Below are positions 11,123 through 22,085 of a stretch of DNA of 64,000 nt, one piece after another; positions within the stretch are counted from its first letter, which is position 1, and each line of letters starts with the position of its first letter. The notes under the pieces were generated by a model. It made no database searches. It was not told the DNA's origin and saw only the letters and a program-made list of their open reading frames with translations. Source of the stretch: Enoplosus armatus (lineage: Eukaryota > Chordata > Actinopteri > Centrarchiformes > Enoplosidae); contig NC_092184.1 in the NCBI RefSeq assembly GCF_043641665.1, positions 22,147,108 through 22,211,107 of the forward strand, in the 5' to 3' direction. Both the position numbers and the translations under genes were made by a program.

Positions 11123-13767
11123 ATGATGGTGAACTGCTGTGGTCTGCTCACTGCCAATAAGGAACCAGGTACAGAGCTGTTAGAAAACACAACATCTAAA
11201 TTGTACATTGTATTTTACTCATGCAAAAAGTGACTCATTCAAAGTCGAAGTTTGATTCTGTTATTGTTTTGTTTCCCTACTGTAGTCTAATAATTAGTGC
11301 TTACTGGTGATTTTTGTAGATGTACGAGAATGATTGTGGGTGTGAATATATCGGCTTGTGAGTGCTTATATTTGTCCATGCAAAAGTGTGTGTTTGGGCC
11401 ACAGGGTGGCAGGAAGGGGCTTTTCCAAACATCTTTAAAAGTTAATATACAATGTTGATATTTATGCTAAAGGGAAAGGATTTTGTGTCACCAATCATTT
11501 ATACATATCCCACAAAATATAAGGAAGTTTCACACAGTCTATGCTCATTGTGCCTCCTTGTGTTTCTCTGTCAGTTCCTCTGAAGAGCGTGGAGGTGGAG
11601 CTGGAGGTGAGGGACCACGTAGCTACAGTGGTCTCCACTCTGAACTATGAGAACAAGGAGGACAAACCACTAGAGGCTGTCTTTGTCTTCCCTCTGCCTG
11701 GAGATGCTGCTGTCTGTCATTTCAGCGCTAAGATTGGACAGACGCAGATTGTAGCCGAGGTGAAGGAGAAACAGAAGGTGAGCTGGACAGTAAAGATTTA
11801 CTCGCTACAGTGGAGCTTAAAAACACAGTGAAAGTTACTCACACGTGTCATCTGTACTCCAGGCTCGTGAGGAGTATGATGATGCTCTGAGCTCCGGCCA
11901 GCAGGCCTTCCTATTGGAGGAGAGCGATCAGAGTCCAGATGTATTCTCTCTGAGTGTGGGCAGTCTGCCTCCAGGAGAGAGCGCCTCCATCAGGCTGGAG
12001 TACGTCACTGAGCTGGCTGTGCAGGCTGATGACGGGCTGAGGTTTTGTCTGCCTGCTGTGCTCAACCCTCGCTACCAACCTCAGGGTAGGAAAACCAGCT
12101 TACATCCGGAGCTCTTCAACTTCAGCTTAGTGGTCACCTCACCTGTCCATACAAGGGTTTCACTGTATCAGTCACATACCTTGTGACTACAAAGCACTTG
12201 CCCTGCAAATGGAGATGAAGGGATGGATTCTCATATTTTAGCCTTGCTAGCGGCATTACTCCAGGGATGGAGAGGTCAGTCATTTTGGTCCAGACTAAAT
12301 ATATCAACAACTATTTGAACATTTTTCCAGTGCTTTGTTTTCTGACCAAATACCTGCAAAACTAATGACATTCTAATGCTAATGCTAATTGGCAAATGTT
12401 AGCATGCTAACACACTACACTAAGATGGTTAAAATGGTGAACATCATACCTGCTAAACGTCAGCATGTTAGCATTGTCATTATGAGCATGTTAGCATGTG
12501 ACCATGCCCACAGAGCAGTTAGCACGGTTGTAGTATTTTATGGCTAACTATTATTTAGGCTAGATATAAAAACTATGTTCTGCTGTCTCACTGCTGCTTA
12601 AATGTAACTTAATGTCTCTTTGATTATAACATTTCTAACTTGTTCACAGGAAGTGGAGGTAGCGGAGGTGCCAGTGTTCAGGTGACCTCTGTTCCAGCCT
12701 CTCTGGTGCCCTACAGTCTGTCTTTCTCTGCCCGAGTGTCCTCTCCTCGTCCAATCTCTAAAGTAGAGTCCAACTGCTCCCTGGACCCTCTGCAGTACCT
12801 GGACACAGAGCAAACCCAGGCCACGGTAGGTAGAGTGCTAATGTGTCTGCTGTGTGTGACTGTTCCTCAATATTGACAACTTTATTTCTATTTTTGAGTG
12901 TGTTTTGTGACCTGCAGGTCAAGTTGGCTGCAGGACACAAGTTTGACAGAGATGTTGAGCTGCTGATTTATTACAAAGATGCCCACCAGCCCACTGCTGT
13001 GGTGGAGGCCGGACAGGCCTCTGCCAAGACTGGTGAGTGCACATTAGTGAAGTTGTTACTTTGCAATAAAAAAGTTCATCATCTTCTAACTGATGAGTTA
13101 CATATGCTGGAATAACATAGTTTGTAGTCATTGTTCTGTCTCTCCTCTGTGTTTCAGGCACTCTGATGGGTGATCCAGCAGTGATGCTGAGCCTGTACCC
13201 GGAGTTCCCCCAGGCTGTGATGTCTTCAGTCGCCTCATGTGGAGAGTTTGTGTTCTTAATGGATCAATCTGGCAGTATGCGTTCACGTATAAACAACAGC
13301 GAGAGTCTTCAGACTCGCATTGGCAGTGCCAGGGTATTCATTGTGTGTCATAAAGTCATGCATGGTGTCCCTCTCACACACAGTGGCCTTCACCATCTTT
13401 TCTCTCTTCCCTTAAGGATACTCTGCTGCTCCTGTTGAAGAGCTTACCAGTGGGCTGCTATTTCAACATCTTCAGTTTTGGGTCCAGCTATGAGCACATC
13501 TTCCCGTAGGTCACTCAGTCCAACAAATGTGTTCCCGTCTTTGGTGTTAATGCTTAATGCTTGTACATGTAAGTGTATGTTGGAGATGAGTTCATGTATT
13601 TGTGTGTTTGTGATGGCAGTAAGAGTGTGGAGTACAGCCAGAAGACCATGGAAGAGGCTCTGAAGAAAGTTGAGGAGATGGATGCTAATCTGGGAGGAAC
13701 AGAGATCCTGAAGCCCCTCAAACACATTTACAGCCAGCCCTGCATTCCCAGTCAACCTAGACAAGTA

Positions 13768-13802
<35 letters not shown>

Positions 13803-16800
13803 AAACAGGTTGTTTCAGGTTCATTCTTAACACACCTTGTGTTACTGAAAGAGCTCTTAGAGAACGATTTGGATGACTCAACACATGCTGCATATTTCTA
13901 TGATGTTATGCAACTTTAAGTGAAATGTAAACTCTCCACCTTAGCTGTTCGTCTTCACTGACGGAGAGGTGGGGAACACCAAAGAAGTCATCAATCTGGT
14001 GAAGAAGAATTCAGGTTCCCACCGGTGAAACCACAACGAACACCCACACAATTCCCAGGATATTACCCATGTTGTTGTGCTGTGTGTGTTAAAAACCCAG
14101 CTCCTGTATTGTAGGTGTTTCTCTTTTGGGATTGGGGAAGGGGCCAGCTCTGCTCTTATCAATGGGTTGGCCAAGGAGGGAGGAGGTCACGCTCAGTTCA
14201 TCGCAGGGAGTGACAGGATGCAACCCAAAGTAAGATATCAGTCATTTTAACAATGTGAATGATAAATGCAATTTGGAGAGAATACAAGATTACAAATGTG
14301 AGTAAATACATTCAGTGCCCCTCCCAACTTTTTGTATATGTTGTTACTCATCAGGTGATGCAGTCGCTGAGATTTGCTCTGCAGCCAGCTGTGGTGGACA
14401 TCTCAGTCACGTGGGATTTGCCAAAGGGAGTCTCTGTCACTGTCCTCTCTCCACCAATCACAGCACTTTTCCAGGGTCAAAGGTCGCTGGTTTATGCCCA
14501 GCTCACTGGACAGGTAGGATCAGCACCATAGAGAAATACCTTTCTGGTCTGATATGTTATATATATATTTTTTTTTTTTTTTCCTGTCAGGTATGTCATT
14601 ACATTAACAAACATGGTTTCTGACACTGCAATGCTTTCTCAGAGTTCAGAGGCAGCAGAGGGCTGTGTGACGGTGAAGTACAGTCTGGCCGGTCATCCCT
14701 CTCAGAACCAGCTCCGCTTCAGTCTCAAACCTGCACAGGACTCGGGGTAAAACAGGTTGTGGTCGGACAGCACTGTTATGCATTGGGTCCTGACCTTACA
14801 AATGTTGAGTTTGATTGAATTATTTCGATAAAATAGAATGGCACAGTAGCAAGAATATTGCGCTGATACATGGCATTAAGTGTCTGCTCAGTGGCTGACA
14901 CGTAATCTGGAGAATGGCTTTAAATGTAATAATGTTCCATATTAGTATTGGATTGATGTGATCATATAAAAAACTTCATGCTATACTTGAACCAAAACAG
15001 CAGGTGCACTTGGAAATGCCCCCAGAGTCCATGCGCCAAAGACCTACAGTACTGCTTTGCACTTGTGGTTGCGTGCTTAAAATAGGGCCCAAAGTAATTT
15101 TTCTTGGATGGCAGGGCTGTTGACAGAATAGAAATCTGAAACTAGTGTCCGCAACTCCCCTGGCTGTAGCTCAGTATTTTGCACTGTCACCTCACAGTAA
15201 GGAGATCCTGGCTTTGAATCCACCAGCCAGTTGGGGTTGTCCTTGTGTCTGTGTGAGTTTCCTCTGGGTGCTCTAGTTCTCTCTCACTGACATGCAGTTT
15301 ATGCTATATGGGGTGTGAGGATTGCCTGTAGGTGTGAATGGTTGTCCGTCTGTAGATGTTATCTTTGTGATCGACTGGCGACCTATCCAGAGTGTACCGT
15401 GCTTCTCACCCAATGTGTGCTGAGTTAGGCTCCAGCTCTCTATGATCCTGAACACGATACGCTGGTAGAGAGGTTAATGAAAAAATAAAAATATAATGTG
15501 GCAAAACTTTCCATCTCTGTCCTGTGTGCAGAAAACACGGCCAGTTTTTCCAGTTTGGCTAAACACAAATCTCTATTTTGCATTCATAATAATGAAAGGT
15601 AAAATTCACCTGTGTTTGCATCTCTGTCCTGTGTGCAGATTAACAGTCCACAGGTTGGCTGCTCGGACTCAGATTCGCTCCCTGGAGATGGAGGAGAGAG
15701 AACATGGAGGAGAGCAAGATGGAGGAGTGAAGAAGAAAGTGGTGGAGCTCAGTGTCCAATCAGGAGTGAGCAGTGCCTTCACTGCCTTCATTGCTGTCAA
15801 CAAAGGCGACGGCGAGGCGGTTCAAGGACCTCTGGTGCGCAGAAATGTTCCAACACCCAGTGAGTGTAAATAAACAACTAAAGTCACCCTCTAGTTAAGA
15901 GATACTATAGCTGACCGTGAATAATAGTGTAAAGAAGCACGATGATGTGCTGCTTAACATTAAGAAAATCATAAATAATTTACATATGATTGTAGTATTT
16001 AGTATTTAATTAAGTATTTCATTGGATATATGAGCTAGCATTTGTTCTTTGCATGATCACATCTGCTCACATGTTCCCATATCAATGTGCTTGTATGGAA
16101 AAACTTTAACTTTATATTTTACGCATTATTTAACTCCTTGTTGTCAGTCATTATGATAAGCTCAGAAACCAGTAGTTTACTTTTTTGTTTACAACTTATC
16201 ATGTAATGTCTTGACCCTATACTCTTTTTTTATTTATTTATTTAAATCTCAAAGTGCTGCAGTGCTATGGTTTTCAGCCTGTGATGATGAAGTGCAGTCG
16301 TGCTCTACACATGAAGAAAGGTAAGTAAAAAGCTGAATGGGAGTAGAACACACATCTGTCTATGTTCTATAAATACAGTAAATGGATGAACAAAAACAAC
16401 ACATTTGCGGCTTTAATGTGGAATACTATATCTACAGTAGGAGTTGCTTTGGCTCATTGGCATAGACTAGTGCAGCAGGTGAGGAAGGTTGAGCTGTTAT
16501 ATGTGTGCTCGTGTGTGTCCCTAACATGCAGCAGAATCATTAGAATGATGCTCATTTAATAAAAGCACATTATATGACTAGTTGAAACATCTGCCAGTGG
16601 GAGGACATTATTTTATTGTATATATATATATATATATACTTGAACCTGTGCCTGCTGCCTCTCTGAGCTCCAATCCTGTTGTTGTGGAAGAGGCGATGGG
16701 GTGGCCATTTATGTCCAATCTTGTTTTTCTTGTTTCTATTCTACATGATGTTACATTACTCAAATGTTTTGAATTCCTTGACCTTAAGCTAAATAGTGGG

Positions 16801-19006
16801 TCTAACAACTCCATTGTTGTAATTGGAATTTATAGACCTCCTTCAGCCGATGCTCGGTCTATTGATTATTTGGCAGAGTTACTCTCTTGATATTCTATGA
16901 TTTTAACATTGATTGGTTGCTTCTTTTTATTATTTAAATGAGGTTCCTTCCAGCCTCAATTTCTCTCAATTGATCAGTGAACCCACCAGGCCTAGTCTCA
17001 AGAACCCTTTAAGATCTACTCTTAATTGATTACATTTTTTCTAATAAGAGTGACAAAATTATTGCAAGTGGTGTTTCCGATTTAGGGATTAGTGATCATT
17101 GCCCTATTGCACGTATTAGGAACATGCACATGAAGAGAACTTCACCACAAATTATAGTGAAGAGGAACTGAAGAAATGACCTTTGTAATAGTGATTTATA
17201 GGCATGCCTCTACCTCTACTCTTCATAATAAAGGAATATTTCACCAAAATGCAAAATGTGGCTCTTGTGTGTATTTTTAATAATAGTAAGGTATAAGATA
17301 TAACAGGCTGTGTTTACTCTGCTCTCTCAACAGCTTGCAAATCAAAGACTAAGTCTGGCAGCAAACCAGGGTTATTCTCTAATATGAATATGAGGATGAA
17401 TATGAGGATGGGTGCCCGCATCCCGCAGTCTCTGCAGACTGGTGGTGCTGCTGATTACCTGTCACTGTCCAGCTGTGATGCTGGTTGTAAGTAGACACAT
17501 GCAGACAGCTGACACGTTCCATTATTTACAGCATGTCAGGGCAGATATAACATTGTTCATAATTTACTCTATTTTCACTGAACTGTTTGCCCTGGGCCTC
17601 AGCCTTAATGGTACGCACTCTACCAGGTGAGCTACCGTGTAAAGTTCTGCTACTCTTTTTCTCTTCAAGCGATGGAAATGAGTCGTCATTCTGCAAGGAT
17701 GTTGGATGGTAAGTACCAGGTTTTGAAGATACACCTGTTGACAACTGTTGGATGGATTGTCATCAAATTTGGTACACATGTCATTGGGTGCATGTTAGCA
17801 TGATGGTGTTAGCAGTTAGCTCAGAGCACCGCTGTGCCTAATTACAACCTCATTCTGTTGTTTTGGCCCCCATCTGGTTCTCTGTTTTTTTTGTTTATTA
17901 GCACTGTAAACAAAAATTATGCAAGAAAACAAACTAGATTTTTTTATGTTTGATTTTCAATAATTATGAAGACAGCCAGATTCCACAATGGAAGCAACAA
18001 TATGGTTTGAAGACACAAATTGGCATACTAACCTGGAACACACTGACTCACATTTTTTAGTGTAATAATTCACTCAAATATTTTTAACTGCAAAATATAG
18101 ACACATCAATATCACATAGGCAAAAATGGTGGGAGAAAAGGATTATTTTATCTTTGCAATTTGATTTTCTCCTCAGAAAGCCGCTCGCTCAAGCAGCCAC
18201 CCACAGACCCTTTGCTGCAGTTGGTCTCCCTCCAGAAGGCATGTGGCTGCTGGGGGCTGGATCCAGCTCTGGCTACTGCACTGGGAAAGACCAGTGAGGA
18301 GGTGGAGAAAACTAAACCTGCATCGGTGGGTTATTAAAAATAATAACACAAATGAATAATGGGACTTAATAATGAGACAGATTTCATGACATGGTGGATA
18401 TAACAAAACAGAGGAAGTAATAAAACACAAGGAACCAAATCAACACAACATACACTCAAGCCCAAAGCACCCACTGAGCTGGCTCCGATGTCTGGTTTTA
18501 AACAGTAAGATTTAGAGAAGTCATGTGACAGTATACAAGTGTCTTATTATGTTGTCAGGAGGTAAGATTGTTCAAAACCATCCAGCAGCATTTTCCCTTT
18601 GGGCTGTCTCGTCTTTGTCGTGTTCGATTTATTTTTTTTCCTCTGTCGTTCCATGTTTTTTCTTTTTCTTTGATTTGGTGAATTAGGTGAGCCAGGAAGT
18701 GTGGGCCACCATTCTGGCTCTGATCTGGCTTCATGGTTTCAAGATGGATGCTCAGGAAGAGTGGGAGCTTCTGGCCATGAAGGCTGTGTCATGGCTCCGT
18801 GCTCAGAATGGTAATGACCATAATAATAAGTGCTGATCTGCTGTTTCTAACAGTGTGTGCTGGTTAAAGCCAGGTGTTTGCCCACATTCAAGTCTCCTCT
18901 GCTGACGACCTGTTTTGTGTTTTCAGCACCGTGTGTGACAGAGTGTGTGGAAGCTGGAAATGCACTGTTGGGTTGCAACGTGCAGAAAGACGCCCTGGGA
19001 CTCTGA
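11123..19006 (+). CDS. vwa5a: VWA5A-like protein, tandem copy A (VIT + VWA domains), 19 coding exons, 820 aa
   Basis: Exons: 11123-11168, 11575-11777, 11863-12085, 12650-12825, 12918-13032, 13158-13333, 13417-13505, 13620-13764, 13945-14024, 14115-14229, 14355-14513, 14643-14746, 15639-15859, 16255-16320, 17334-17486, 17670-17708, 18177-18325, 18687-18810, 18927-19006. They total 2463 nt in one frame ending in TGA; human VWA5A is about 786 residues. The N-terminus MMVNCCGLLTANKEPV leads into a VIT domain (~16-140; TLNYENKEDKPLEAVFVFPL, PAVLNPRYQPQG). The VWA domain (~280-440) keeps the MIDAS set D290-Q-S-G-S294, T370 and D397. Later family blocks are GQRSLVYAQLTG, LTVHRLAAR, AFTAFIAVNK and, near the C-terminus, WATILALIWLHG. 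VWA5A is a largely uncharacterised, probably intracellular protein named as a candidate tumour suppressor; ligand unknown. Residues ~618-704 are a copy-specific Met/Ser-rich linker. Two in-frame ATGs are adjacent at 11123/11126; the second aligns with copy B. Confidence 0.92.
12370..12560. repeat. Dispersed GTTAGCATG-rich repeat in copy A intron
   Basis: AAATGTTAGCATGCTAACAC, then CTAAGATGG...GGTGAACATCATACCTGCTA and CAGCATGTTAGCATTGTCAT form a very common teleost repeat. It is absent from the matching intron of copy B (22888-23500), so either A gained it or B lost it after duplication. A second, partial member is at 17740-17860. Confidence 0.65.
13771..13799. repeat. (CA)n microsatellite at a copy A donor site
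   Basis: About 14 CA units start six bases after the donor at 13765. Copy B has a much shorter, interrupted CA stretch at the same place. Confidence 0.9.
15158..15490 (+). mobile_element. DANA/mermaid-like tRNA-derived SINE in copy A intron
   Basis: It starts with a decayed tRNA-like head (GGCTGTAGCTCAGTATTTTG; ATCCTGGCTTTGAATCC as a B-box remnant). The conserved body follows: GTGTGAGTTTCCTCTGGGTG, AGGTGTGAATGGTTGTCCGT, CGACTGGCGACCTATCCAGA, GTTAGGCTCCAGC. The end is A-rich. It lies between the exons ending 14746 and starting 15639 and is absent from copy B. Divergence from the usual family motif suggests an old insertion. Confidence 0.75.
16617..17215 (+). mobile_element. Decayed non-LTR retrotransposon (LINE) endonuclease fragment in copy A intron
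   Basis: After an (AT)n tract, broken frames encode pieces of an APE-type endonuclease. One reads FEFLDLKLNSGSN and VVIGIYRPPSADARS, the usual beta-strand and YRPP block. About 200 nt further another reads KIIASGVSDLGISDHCPIAR, the catalytic SDH motif. Stops and small indels separate them, so the copy is dead. An L2-like clade is possible but not assignable. It is absent from copy B. Confidence 0.75.
17590..17645 (-). mobile_element. tRNA-derived SINE head, minus strand, fragment
   Basis: Read on the minus strand the stretch gives CGGTAGCTCACCTGGTAGAG followed by TGCGTACC, an A-box-bearing tRNA-like head common at the start of fish SINEs. No complete B-box or tail is recognised. It sits just before the short exon at 17670. 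Confidence 0.5.
17740..17860. repeat. Partial copy of the GTTAGCATG-rich dispersed repeat
   Basis: GTTGGATGGATTGTCATCAA, ATTTGGTACACATGTC and GCTCAGAGCACCGCTGTGCC match the two ends of the family also seen at 12370-12560. Intronic in copy A. Confidence 0.6.
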
Positions 19007-19014
19007 GGTTTTTT

Positions 19015-19020
19015 ATTAAA
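19015..19020 (+). terminator. Possible polyadenylation signal (ATTAAA) of copy A
   Basis: ATTAAA lies 9 nt after the stop codon. The same hexamer occurs at the matching position in copy B. No canonical AATAAA is found in the next 300 bp, so the true 3' end is uncertain. Confidence 0.3.
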
Positions 19021-21860
19021 GTGGAGAAGAAGCAGATTTACTCCATCCTCCAACCTTTACATTGGATGCTACGCTTTGCACTATCTACCTGTCTAATATT
19101 GTGTGCCTTAGTATATTTGCACTGTGCTTCATCTGTCCAGGATCAGCCATGTAACGAGACAATTAATTGTTTTTCTGTTGCTTTGTATCAGAAACTGTTT
19201 CACTTAAAAAAATGAATCTTTGAACCTGAAACTTCATGAGTCATGCATAAAAGTAGAAATAAGAAACTAACATATTTCTCCATGCGGTGTTCCATAACAC
19301 AGTACTATAACTATACAATCTTTATAGAGGGTTGTTGTTTTTATGAGTTAAATGCAAAACAACCAACAGACCACAGCTTTTTGTGACATGTAGGTTCAGT
19401 TAATCCTAAATCACTGCTGAGCCCTGAGGATGTCTTTATTTTAAATGTTTTACATTCTTGTTTTTAGGGACAAATCCACAGCATAGAATAATTATTTAAC
19501 AGACCAATGCTGTAAATGCTGTAGCATTTATAACAAAAGTTGATTTGGTTGATTTAAACATGTTAGTGTAAATGGGGCCTTATGAGGAAAAATAAAAACA
19601 AACAAACAAACTTAGGGCCACATAGGTTAACAATGAACTTTTAGGCTTCAGACCTAATGTAGCTTTAAGTTGACGCTGGGTTCAGACAGGAGGTGGATGC
19701 ATTACGAAGCGCCACAATATGTCAACTATCATTCTTTTGAAGAATTTCAAGTTGCTGTCAACAAATGTTACCTTTTTTCTACTTGAGTAATATTTAAAGA
19801 CTAACTGTGCCCTGTCTTTTCCTGCTTGTGCAGTGGGTCTAAGTAACTCTGCGTTGCATTGTATAATGGACAAAGACAACAAGTCCTCCAACTCAAACGA
19901 AAAATATGCCGTCTTTGTTCACACCCTCTACAATGACACCCCCCTCTGAGTAATCTCACAATCAGAAGATCAGGCCCTGTATCAGGCTCAGTATTCACCA
20001 TTAGAGTCCCCAGTCGACTGCTGCGTTTGAATTGAAAGATGGATCACTGTCCATCAAAGCAATGACTGGTTAAAGGAACAGTCTGACATTTTGGGAAATT
20101 GTCCTGTTAATCATTTTCCCCAGAGTCACATGAGAAGATGAATATCACAGATCTCAGTACAGTGTTTAGATAGCTTAGCAACTGTTAGCCTTGCTCCATC
20201 AAAAGAGAAAAACACACAAAAGAAAAAATGACTATAGTGTGAAATAGGCTGAGGCTAAAGCCCAGAAACCCTCAGTTGATGATGGGCACAATTTAATCAA
20301 TTTTAATTTAATCTTTTTATGTCTAACTTTATGATGAAAAGAATAACTTTCTCCGTAAGACTACAGCAGGACCCATCTGGGAAATATATATAGGAAATCT
20401 GGATTTTGTATATTATACATTTAGAGAATTGTATATCATCATGGTACAGTCAAGTATTATTTTATCAATTTCTTTTTTGTTCCTTTTTGTTTTATATTCA
20501 ATAGTTTATTATTATCATTATGCTGCCTTCTGCTGGTCTAAACACAGAATAACACGCTGAACTCCATTTACTATTTCTCTATTATTGATTGACTGTCTGT
20601 TTTTTGGGTTGTCTGTTTTTTTTTACATCTGAATTAATAAGAAGGTGTGTTTTTTAGGCTAGCAGTTTCCATATGCCTCCAGTCTTCGTGCTAAGCTAGG
20701 CTACATGTCCTATCTCAACAGCATTTCTTTAAGTTTTTTACTCTGCAACAGTTCTGCAACATTCAGCCACTGGATTTCTTCTGGCTTAAAATATATTTGG
20801 GCCGCCCCAGTTTGCCAACATTACCAATAAATCTGTTCAATCCACCTTCATATTCGTGAGCACTCTTTGTTTCCTTGTTTCCTCCCATTTTCCTTCTTTC
20901 TTTCTTTCTTTCTTTCTTTCCTTCCTTGACTCCCTGTTTGAAATGAATTGCCAGAATTGGCAATTAAAGCTGAACTGCTTTACCTAAAGAAGCTAAGAGC
21001 TGAAAAATATTGCTAGAAAACCCGGAAGCTAAACTGTAATACTGTCAATGGTTTTCACTTCTATTGTAATAAACTGTTGAAAAAAGCACAATATTTTAAA
21101 AAGTGCTAGAAAAAAGTTGAATAGAAGCATAAATGTCCCTAAAGAGCAAGTTTTAACATTTGAATTGTTTCTGTAGATTAAAATATGCGGAAGTAGTTGA
21201 CCGAGAAAACATACAGAAGAAGAATAAATGACAAGTCATAGTTGAATGCAGAATCTGATATGAATTACTTATTTTGAAATTACAGCCTTGTCCGTTGCCT
21301 CTCAGGAAGCTCCTGTTACCATCTGGGGCTTTTATTTTGAAAATCCAGCATTGTCTGTGCCCCCCCCAGCTCCTCTTAGTATATGGGGCTTTTATTTTGA
21401 AAGTCACATTTCATCACATTATTTTGATTGCGTGGTTGCATGTAAAAAATAATGGAATACACTAAAACACACAACAAGAAATAAATATATAAAACACAAA
21501 TATTATAATAGCTCATCTCGGCCGATAAATGAGACTGTAATGAGACTGCAGGTTTGTGTCTGTGAATGTGTTGGTGTGTTTGTTTGCATTTTACAGCAGA
21601 GGAAGACTCTTTCCACTGTAGCAGCTGCACCTTATCACCTCATCACCAAATACTACTTTTGGTATTTTGGAATAAAAACAGGAGTCAAACATAAAGCTTG
21701 TGGACTAGGACTCAAATTGCGAAATTAAGCTCCACCCGCCCGGTTCTCTTTTGTACTGAAATCGAGCGCACCAGGGTAACATGACTCTGATATCTCTGTC
21801 ATCTGGTTAAACTCTTCCTGCTTTACAATCCCGCAGGTTGTCTCCAAACATTACCAAGTG
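19021..21860. other. Gap between VWA5A-like copies A and B, repeats only
   Basis: No coding exon is supported. It holds part of a MITE-like repeat at 20060-20190 (GGAACAGTCTGACATTTTGG) and a reversed piece at 20650-20705. There is a TTTC/TTCC microsatellite at 20892-20927 and a two-unit ~70-bp tandem repeat at 21268-21401. The last ~130 bp before 21860 are more GC-rich and may be the copy B promoter. Confidence 0.6.
21268..21401. repeat. Two-unit tandem repeat upstream of copy B
   Basis: CTTATTTTGAAATTACAGCC begins unit one and TTTATTTTGAAAATCCAGCA unit two. Both continue with TTGTC(C/T)GT, CAGGAAGCTCCT or CAGCTCCTCTTA, and end in TGGGGCTTTTATTTTGAAA. Units are about 70 bp and roughly three quarters identical by eye. 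Confidence 0.65.
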
Positions 21861-21895
21861 AAACCGCCCGGACGCATATTTACAGATCCTCAGAG
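21860..21895 (+). other. Candidate noncoding first exon of VWA5A-like copy B
   Basis: The segment ends with the donor CCTCAGAG|GTAGGCG at 21895/21896. The ATG-bearing exon begins after the acceptor ACTACAG at 22069, so a leader exon is expected here. Its 5' limit is not determined. Confidence 0.35.
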
Positions 21896-22085
21896 GTAGG
21901 CGTTCTTCTTTATTACTGATATGATATCTACTTATACTGGAAACCCTGATTAATACTAACGACCGCTGAGTACTGTTGTCACATTGGAGTTTTGTTGGAT
22001 TGGATTGGATTAATTGCTCAAGAAAGTCCAGAATGTACATTAACTGTCATTACCATTCATCACTACAGCAGGTTGTTCAGGTACA

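Noticed and set aside
16582..16890. Open frame with a strand-rich domain in copy A intron
   Set aside because: Not a host exon: it is the endonuclease part of a dead non-LTR retrotransposon and is annotated as such.
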